A DNA stretch of 10,044 bases from Bacilli bacterium (lineage in GTDB: Bacteria > Bacillota_I > Bacilli_A > RF39 > UBA660): contig SKIH01000002.1 of NCBI GenBank assembly GCA_007116525.1, positions 1 to 10,044 of the forward strand. The letters are read 5' to 3'. The position numbers and the translations under genes are program-made. This document shows positions 5,953 to 10,044 of this stretch, in pieces. Each line of letters starts with the position of its first letter. Position 1 is the first letter of the stretch. Below the pieces are notes generated by a model that saw nothing but the letters and a program-made list of their open reading frames with translations, was not told the origin of the DNA and made no database searches.

Positions 5953-7140
5953 TTATTTTTTGATTCTAAGCATGTCCATATATTTTAATTCCATTGGAAC
6001 CTTTAAATAAACTACTTGTCTTGGGTGTCTAACAACATCAATTAAATTTTTGTCTTCATCTAATATTTCACTCACTTCATATTCAAATGATTTTTTATCG
6101 GGTCCGAAAAAAGTTACAACATCACCTTTTTTAAAATGATTTCTCTGCTCAACTTTCGCATATCCATCTTCATAATCTAGCACAATGCCAAGAAAATCTT
6201 GATTTGATAATACTAACCTACCATTATAATATTGACTTTCTTTATTAATGTTACCATCTAAAAACTGAGTTATAGAATCTCTATTTGCAACATTAAAAAG
6301 TGTTTTTTCGTATTGCCTATTATAATTGTAAACCCCAGTTTCAATATATTCATCAAGAGCTTTTCTATAAGTCGATACTACTGTTGCTATATAATAAATA
6401 GATCTCATTCTTCCTTCAATTTTTAATGAAGTTATATTAGCATCTACCATTTTATCTAAATAAAGTAATTGTGATAAATCTTTCGTACTCAGTGTAAATG
6501 GCTTTTCAGCTTTAACACTATCTTTATCGCTAGTTAATAGATCAAAGTCCCATCTACATATTTGACTGCATCCTCCTCTATTACTATCCCTATTAGTAAA
6601 CACATTAGATAAAACACATCTGCCACTATATGATGAACACATAGCACCATGTATAAACACTTCGATTTCGATGCCCGTTTTTTCAATTATTTCTTTAATT
6701 TCTTCTAAGCTTGCTTCTCTTGCTAATACAATTCTAGTAATACCTTGGTTTTTAAAAAACTTAACACTCTCAAAGTTAACTGTAGAAGTTTGCGTAGATA
6801 GATGAATTTCTAGTCCTATCTCATTTGCAATTTTTATAATACTTGGATCACTAATAATGATTGCATCAACACCAACATCTTTTAAAAATTTTAAATATTT
6901 TTTCAGCATAGGAACCTCTTCGCTATGAAGAGAAATATTAACTGTAACATATATTTTTTTGTTCATGCTTTTTGCTATTAGGCAAGCTTCTTTAATGTCA
7001 TCATCACTAAAATTTATTGCATTAGCTCTAAGAGAAAATAAACTTCCCCCAATATAACAAGCATCTGCACCGTATAAAAAGGCAACCTTAAGTCTTTCAA
7101 GATCACCCGCGGGCGCTAAAAGTTCCGGCTTATTTTTCAT
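5953..7140 (-). CDS. trhP2: U32-family tRNA U34 hydroxylation protein TrhP2 (YrrO-like)
   Basis: A 395-residue member of the peptidase U32 family. In B. subtilis the yrrN/yrrO products are required for 5-hydroxyuridine at tRNA position 34, a reaction that depends on prephenate; E. coli uses the single protein TrhP (YegQ). The N-terminal barrel begins PELLAPAGDLERLKVAFLYG. The U32 signature runs from E160 to S178, with C168 and C175, and C191 and C195 follow in GGCSQICRW; four such cysteines fit an iron-sulfur cluster. A C-terminal beta-rich U32_C domain covers about 308-395. The start overlaps the end of trhP1 by 11 bases (the ATG lies inside the last trhP1 codons), implying translational coupling and a joint complex. 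RlhA (23S rRNA hydroxylation) is a U32 relative, but the trmR-trhP1 context favours tRNA. The old peptidase/collagenase name is probably misleading. Confidence 0.9.
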   Translation of the reverse strand: MKNKPELLAPAGDLERLKVAFLYGADACYIGGSLFSLRANAINFSDDDIKEACLIAKSMNKKIYVTVNISLHSEEVPMLKKYLKFLKDVGVDAIIISDPSIIKIANEIGLEIHLSTQTSTVNFESVKFFKNQGITRIVLAREASLEEIKEIIEKTGIEIEVFIHGAMCSSYSGRCVLSNVFTNRDSNRGGCSQICRWDFDLLTSDKDSVKAEKPFTLSTKDLSQLLYLDKMVDANITSLKIEGRMRSIYYIATVVSTYRKALDEYIETGVYNYNRQYEKTLFNVANRDSITQFLDGNINKESQYYNGRLVLSNQDFLGIVLDYEDGYAKVEQRNHFKKGDVVTFFGPDKKSFEYEVSEILDEDKNLIDVVRHPRQVVYLKVPMELKYMDMLRIKK

Positions 7141-7984
7141 CTTTTTTTACCTTATAAACTGTTTTTCTATATAAAAAACCCGTATCGGTATTATATAGAT
7201 CGTTTATTTCCTCACTAGCCTCGTTTACATTTAGTTTATTAATACTAGACAGTAATTCATAAATTTCATCGATACTTAAAAATACAGAGTTAAATACAAA
7301 AAAGTCTGCATTCAAGTTTTCTAGATGTTTCAACCCATTAAAAATTTTCGAAGTGAATATTGCAAAGAAATGTTCTTTTTCGATTATCGGGTATTCTCTT
7401 TGCTCTTTAAAAATAAAGTTATCATCAGAATGAGAATTAACATTAAATATTTCTTTGTAATATGATAACAACTTCCTTTTCGAAGTAAATATCGGTTGGT
7501 ATCCAAAAACTGGTACAATAATTTTAGATTTTGTTTTTTCAGTAATCTCTTCCATTTCTTCTTTTGTAAGTTCATATGAAAGACAAGTATATTCAGCACC
7601 ATTTTCATACCAAAAATCACTCGATAAATAATTAGTAGTCATATGTTCCTGATTCCAAACGAGCTTTAAATCTAACATTTCTTCTTTTTTTATATTTACA
7701 ACTGCGGCATCATAATAAAACACACCATCAATTCTCAAGTCATTTAACTTAATTAAAACGTCTTTTAAAAAAGGTATATCATCATTGTGCATATTTTTAT
7801 TCAGTGAGACAAATACTTTTTTATCTTTCTCTTTTAAAAACTTAATCTCATCAATTAAATCACTAAAAGACATTGTATAGTCTACATTAACACTAAGTTT
7901 ATCTAAACTTAAAATATAACCTTCAACTAATAAATAAGTCTTTTTAACCTCATCTTTACTATTTGGCATTACTAATAATTTCAA
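7130..7984 (-). CDS. trhP1: U32-family tRNA U34 hydroxylation partner TrhP1 (YrrN-like)
   Basis: A 284-residue short U32-family protein. It matches the first, smaller member of the YrrN/YrrO pair required for tRNA 5-hydroxyuridine synthesis in Bacilli. Visible features are the barrel-like start MKLLVMPNS, the segment VSLNKNMHNDDIPFL (equivalent to VTVNISLHSEEVPML in its neighbour) and the GYQPIFTSKRKLLSYY motif. Only one cysteine (C134) is present and the Cys-rich U32 signature is absent, so it is unlikely to hold the metal cluster and probably acts with TrhP2. The start codon is TTG (7984-7982): a strong GAGGTGA lies 6 bases upstream, whereas the next in-frame ATG, 15 bases later, would be badly spaced. 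The gene begins 36 bases after trmR and overlaps trhP2 by 11 bases. Confidence 0.85.
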   Translation of the reverse strand: MKLLVMPNSKDEVKKTYLLVEGYILSLDKLSVNVDYTMSFSDLIDEIKFLKEKDKKVFVSLNKNMHNDDIPFLKDVLIKLNDLRIDGVFYYDAAVVNIKKEEMLDLKLVWNQEHMTTNYLSSDFWYENGAEYTCLSYELTKEEMEEITEKTKSKIIVPVFGYQPIFTSKRKLLSYYKEIFNVNSHSDDNFIFKEQREYPIIEKEHFFAIFTSKIFNGLKHLENLNADFFVFNSVFLSIDEIYELLSSINKLNVNEASEEINDLYNTDTGFLYRKTVYKVKKDEK

Positions 7985-8004
7985 ATTAAATCACCTCATT
8001 TGTT

Positions 8005-8042
8005 AAAAAAGTATAAGTAATTATATTTTTTTACTAATACTT
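8005..8042 (-). other. U-tailed hairpin between trmR and trhP1, stop codon in loop
   Basis: On the minus strand a 12-base arm (8042-8031) containing GTATTAGTAA faces TTACTTATACTT (8020-8009) with one mismatch. The 10-base loop (8030-8021) contains the trmR stop codon, and six T residues (8010-8005) follow. The stem is very AT-rich, so it may be a weak terminator/attenuator or chance. The operon continues immediately downstream. Confidence 0.35.
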
Positions 8043-8590
8043 ATTTTATCTCCTATACTTAAAAATTTTGTTTCAAACTCTTTATTCTCATTTAAAAAGT
8101 CAACATATGAATTTATTTTCCTAACTAATCCTTTAACATTTTTTGTAAGAGAATTATAATCTGTATTAATCATTCCATGAAAATTTAAATTGTCTGTAAT
8201 AATATAACCATCTTTACTTAAATTTTCTTTAAATTTTTCAAAAAACTTTATATTTTGGCTTTTTGATGCATCTATAAATATTAAATCGAATTTTTCATTT
8301 GTATCGAAGTTTAATGCATCCATATTATGAATTTTTATTTTGTTGTCTAAATTATACTTATTAATATTTATTTTTGCAATATTATATCTATATATATCTC
8401 TTTCAATTGTCTCGATTTGAATGTCGCAAGAGCCCGCCATATTAATGGCAGAATATCCTATGGCACTACCAATTTCTAATATATTTTCAATATTGTTTTC
8501 TTTTATAAAATTAATTAGAAATTCTAATGTTTCATCCTCGACAATTGGTATACTATTTTGAATTGCATATTCTTTTAATTCTTTGTACAT
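8021..8590 (-). CDS. trmR: tRNA 5-hydroxyuridine(34) O-methyltransferase TrmR (YrrM-like)
   Basis: A 189-residue class I SAM-dependent O-methyltransferase. Its B. subtilis counterpart YrrM/TrmR methylates 5-hydroxyuridine at tRNA position 34 to 5-methoxyuridine, widening wobble decoding. The SAM-binding motif I is ILEIGSAIGYSAI (37-49), the acidic end of strand 2 is IETIERD (59-65), and the metal/substrate segment FDLIFIDASKSQ (101-112) supplies D107. TDNLNFHG (132-139) supplies D133 and N134. This is the Mg-dependent catechol-O-methyltransferase-like layout. The ATG at 8590 begins 1 base after the mltG stop codon, with AGGTG (8600-8596) inside the mltG 3' end, so translation is coupled. A longer in-frame start 29 codons earlier would lie inside mltG in another frame and is rejected. 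Linkage to trhP1/trhP2 supports tRNA rather than small-molecule methylation. It is somewhat shorter at the N-terminus than many homologues. Confidence 0.88.
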   Translation of the reverse strand: MYKELKEYAIQNSIPIVEDETLEFLINFIKENNIENILEIGSAIGYSAINMAGSCDIQIETIERDIYRYNIAKININKYNLDNKIKIHNMDALNFDTNEKFDLIFIDASKSQNIKFFEKFKENLSKDGYIITDNLNFHGMINTDYNSLTKNVKGLVRKINSYVDFLNENKEFETKFLSIGDKISISKKI

Positions 8591-8591
8591 A

Positions 8592-9647
8592 TTAACACCT
8601 AAAATCAAATTCTGAAGCTTTTCGATTGTGTTCTGAATTAGTTTTTGAAAAATATGTTTTATTATCATTTGGATCACAAATGTTAGCTAAGAAAAACATA
8701 TAGTCAGTAGATGCTGGATTAAGCGCAGCATCGATTGATGCTTCACTAGGCATTCCTCCAGGTCCCGGAGGTAAACTTAAGTTACGATAAGTATTATATG
8801 GATGGTCTACCTCGGTATCTCTTGTAGAGTATTGGGTTTTCCATTCACCAAGAGCATAACCTAACGTTGCGCAGCTTTCGAGTCTCCAATTTTTTTCTAG
8901 TCGATTGTGAAATACGCTAGATACTAGCGGTCTATCCTCATCTAATATAGCTTCATATTCTATAATTGAGGCTAATGTTAAAACCTCGTGAAAAGACATA
9001 TTAGAAGCTTCTATATCGTCTTTATACTTGTTGTAAATCACATTCATTTGATCCAACATTCTATTTGCAATGTTTTTTGGTGTAACATTTTCATTTGCAA
9101 GTTCATAAGTGGATGGAAATAAATACCCTTCCAGTGGATAAATGACGTTACTTGCTAAAATGTCATCTGTTAAAAAGTCATACTTTTCAATCGATTCACT
9201 AACAAATTCATCACTATTCCATACTTTAAGAATATCCGACCTGCTATTTGTAGTTACATTAGAAGCAATATCAGCGATTTGATTTAAATTTCTTCCTTCT
9301 GGAATAGTTATTCTAACAGCTTGTGATGAGCTAACGCAACCACTTTCTAATACTTCTATGATTTTTAAAGTGCCCATACTTTTATCTAAAATATAGTCAC
9401 ACGCCTCTAAGTTACTTGGACTAAAAAGTCTAACTATAGCTTTATAATAAAATTCAGATCTAATCAAATCCTCAGCTTCTAATTTCTCACCTAACGTAGA
9501 ATAAGTGGCGTTAGATGGCACATTAAAAACAACTCTTTCTTCATCTTTAGAAACCGGACTTGTATTATATCTAAACATAAACCAAGGCACCATTACTAAA
9601 ATCGCAATCATAACGATTACTGTTTTTTTTATAAATTTATCATCCAT
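8592..9647 (-). CDS. mltG: Endolytic murein transglycosylase MltG
   Basis: A 351-residue membrane-anchored endolytic transglycosylase that cleaves nascent glycan strands and is thought to set their length near elongation complexes. A single transmembrane helix lies at about residues 8-26 after a short basic cytoplasmic tail, with the rest outside. A LysM-like subdomain occupies about 38-105. The catalytic YceG/MltG domain contains PLEGYLFPSTYEL (171-183), LASIIEYEA (225-233) with the catalytic Glu at 230, and HPYNTYRNLSLPPGP (282-296). The usual GLPPGPIxNPG loop reads SLPPGPGGMPS here, a modest deviation. The ATG is preceded by GGAGAG with 7 bases of spacing. The gene overlaps nothing but abuts trmR within 1 base. 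Presence of MltG implies the organism makes peptidoglycan, which argues against a wall-less Mycoplasma-type cell. Confidence 0.93.
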   Translation of the reverse strand: MDDKFIKKTVIVMIAILVMVPWFMFRYNTSPVSKDEERVVFNVPSNATYSTLGEKLEAEDLIRSEFYYKAIVRLFSPSNLEACDYILDKSMGTLKIIEVLESGCVSSSQAVRITIPEGRNLNQIADIASNVTTNSRSDILKVWNSDEFVSESIEKYDFLTDDILASNVIYPLEGYLFPSTYELANENVTPKNIANRMLDQMNVIYNKYKDDIEASNMSFHEVLTLASIIEYEAILDEDRPLVSSVFHNRLEKNWRLESCATLGYALGEWKTQYSTRDTEVDHPYNTYRNLSLPPGPGGMPSEASIDAALNPASTDYMFFLANICDPNDNKTYFSKTNSEHNRKASEFDFRC

Positions 9648-9663
9648 ATTATTACTCTCCTTT

Positions 9664-9682
9664 AAAAAAGAGCTTATTGCTC
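9664..9682 (-). other. Short U-tailed hairpin with the DUF1292 gene stop codon in loop
   Basis: On the minus strand GAGC (9682-9679) pairs with GCTC (9673-9670) around AATAA (9678-9674), which includes the stop codon TAA. Six T residues (9669-9664) follow. Four base pairs is below a usual intrinsic terminator, and mltG starts 17 bases later with no room for a new promoter. If functional it would be a weak attenuator. Confidence 0.3.
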
Positions 9683-9961
9683 ATCTTTTAAAACTTCTGC
9701 TTGTGCTTCTTTTAAAACTAGCTCTACTAATTTCCAATCTTTGTCGTTTTCAATCGGAATTAAATTAACACCATTTTCAACTTCATCATACATCGATGCG
9801 TAAGTTTTTAAGTTTCCTTCATCATCTTGTTCATTATCAGTATAAACCATAAAATTTCTATTATCTTCTGATTGAAACGTTAATACAACATCGACTCTTT
9901 TCTTTGTTCCGTCGTCAAGCATAACTTCGAAACTCATTTCTTCTAAATTATTTGTATCCAT
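9674..9961 (-). CDS. DUF1292 family protein (YrzB-like)
   Basis: A 95-residue acidic protein recognisable as DUF1292, the family of B. subtilis YrzB. The hallmarks are an opening LDDGTKKRVDVVLTF strand pair, NFMVYTDNEQDDEGN (a YxxYtD..D..G pattern), then ASMYDE and LIPIENDKDWKLVELVL near the C-terminus. No enzymatic residues stand out and the family has no established function. It sits between ruvX and mltG exactly as in many Bacilli, where the order alaS-yrzL-yrrK-yrzB-yrrL is usual. The start ATG lies 4 bases after the ruvX stop, and its ribosome binding site (AGGAGA, 9974-9969) overlaps the last ruvX codons, so translation is probably coupled. Confidence 0.88.
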   Translation of the reverse strand: MDTNNLEEMSFEVMLDDGTKKRVDVVLTFQSEDNRNFMVYTDNEQDDEGNLKTYASMYDEVENGVNLIPIENDKDWKLVELVLKEAQAEVLKDEQ

Positions 9962-9965
9962 AATA

Positions 9966-10044
9966 TCATCTCCTATCTAAATATGTTTGTAATATAATAT
10001 TGGCAGCAAGGGAATCTTTTTTTTGCTTTCTCTTTTTCCTTGAA
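9966..10044 (-). CDS. ruvX: Putative Holliday junction resolvase RuvX/YqgF, C-terminal fragment
   Basis: The last 25 codons of a gene entering from the right edge, read on the minus strand in the frame ending at TGA (9968-9966). The visible protein ends KKDSLAANIILQTYLDRR. This matches the C-terminus of the RuvX/YqgF family, in which a conserved Asp (in D-S/E-x-A-A) of the RNase H-like active site is followed by the ILQ-YLD helix. RuvX/YrrK acts in pre-16S rRNA 5'-end processing and was first proposed to be a Holliday junction resolvase. Position next to the DUF1292 gene matches B. subtilis yrrK-yrzB. The TGA stop, confirmed by the family's usual end point, shows that UGA is read as stop here. 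Confidence 0.85.
   Translation of the reverse strand, partial: SRKKRKQKKDSLAANIILQTYLDRR

Noticed and set aside
5953..7140. Annotation as a secreted collagenase-type peptidase (U32)
   Set aside because: There is no signal peptide, and operon context with trmR and trhP1 plus the cysteine cluster points to tRNA hydroxylation.
7384..7620. Minus-strand open frame within trhP1 in another frame
   Set aside because: It overlaps a well-supported gene completely, and its composition is that of a frame-shifted Lys/Leu-rich sequence.
8591..8677. 29-residue upstream extension of trmR
   Set aside because: It lies inside the mltG coding end in another frame, has no homology to the family N-terminus and no ribosome binding site; the start at 8590 follows AGGTG and is 1 base from the mltG stop.
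9505..9768. Plus-strand hydrophobic open frame across the mltG/DUF1292 junction
   Set aside because: It looks like a membrane protein only because it is the complement of Lys/Glu-rich codons; it spans two supported genes and lacks start signals.
1..10044. Mobile elements, CRISPR arrays, tRNA/rRNA genes, defence islands
   Set aside because: No transposase or integrase motifs, direct-repeat arrays, tRNA-like cloverleaf or att-type duplication were seen, and gene order is conserved housekeeping.

Overview
The window is a low-GC, tightly packed bacterial chromosome segment in which every supported gene lies on the minus strand, so transcription runs from high to low coordinates. Gene content and order match Firmicutes/Bacilli core loci. 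Very AT-rich DNA, Asn/Lys/Ile-rich proteins, a short trigger factor and a reduced flavour suggest a Bacilli/Mollicutes-related lineage, for example an uncultured gut relative of Erysipelotrichales or RF39-type bacteria; that placement is inference. UGG encodes Trp throughout, and UGA appears to be the stop codon of ruvX, so the code is standard and the Mycoplasma/Spiroplasma code is unlikely.

In transcription order, the right half (10044 to 5415) is a version of the Bacillus subtilis yrrK-yrzB-yrrL-yrrM-yrrN-yrrO-(udk)-greA neighbourhood: the 3' end of ruvX, a DUF1292 gene, mltG (septal/peripheral peptidoglycan cleavage), trmR, trhP1, trhP2, and greA with its own promoter and terminator. TrhP1/TrhP2 hydroxylate U34 of tRNAs and TrmR methylates the product to 5-methoxyuridine, so this wobble-modification pathway is complete here apart from precursor supply. 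The udk gene present at this place in B. subtilis is absent.

The left half holds four further transcription units. tig (trigger factor) has its own promoter and terminator. An RNase J-family gene is followed closely by miaB (ms2i6A37 tRNA modification) in one operon. Next is a small lipoprotein gene of unknown function. The last is the start of rpsP (ribosomal protein S16), which runs off the left edge. The theme is RNA and translation maintenance: wobble U34 and A37 tRNA modification, RNA decay, transcript-cleavage rescue, nascent-chain folding and a ribosomal protein.

No defence system, mobile element, CRISPR array or clearly new multigene system is visible. The points most worth a second look are the RNase J paralogue with several altered metal-ligand positions, the compact terminator/promoter junctions (including a consensus -35 box inside a terminator stem), a 14-base -10/start element shared by three promoters, U-tailed hairpins that contain gene stop codons, and an imperfect palindrome over the greA -10 region. 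All non-coding stretches are under 120 bases; each gap that holds a recognisable signal is annotated below.
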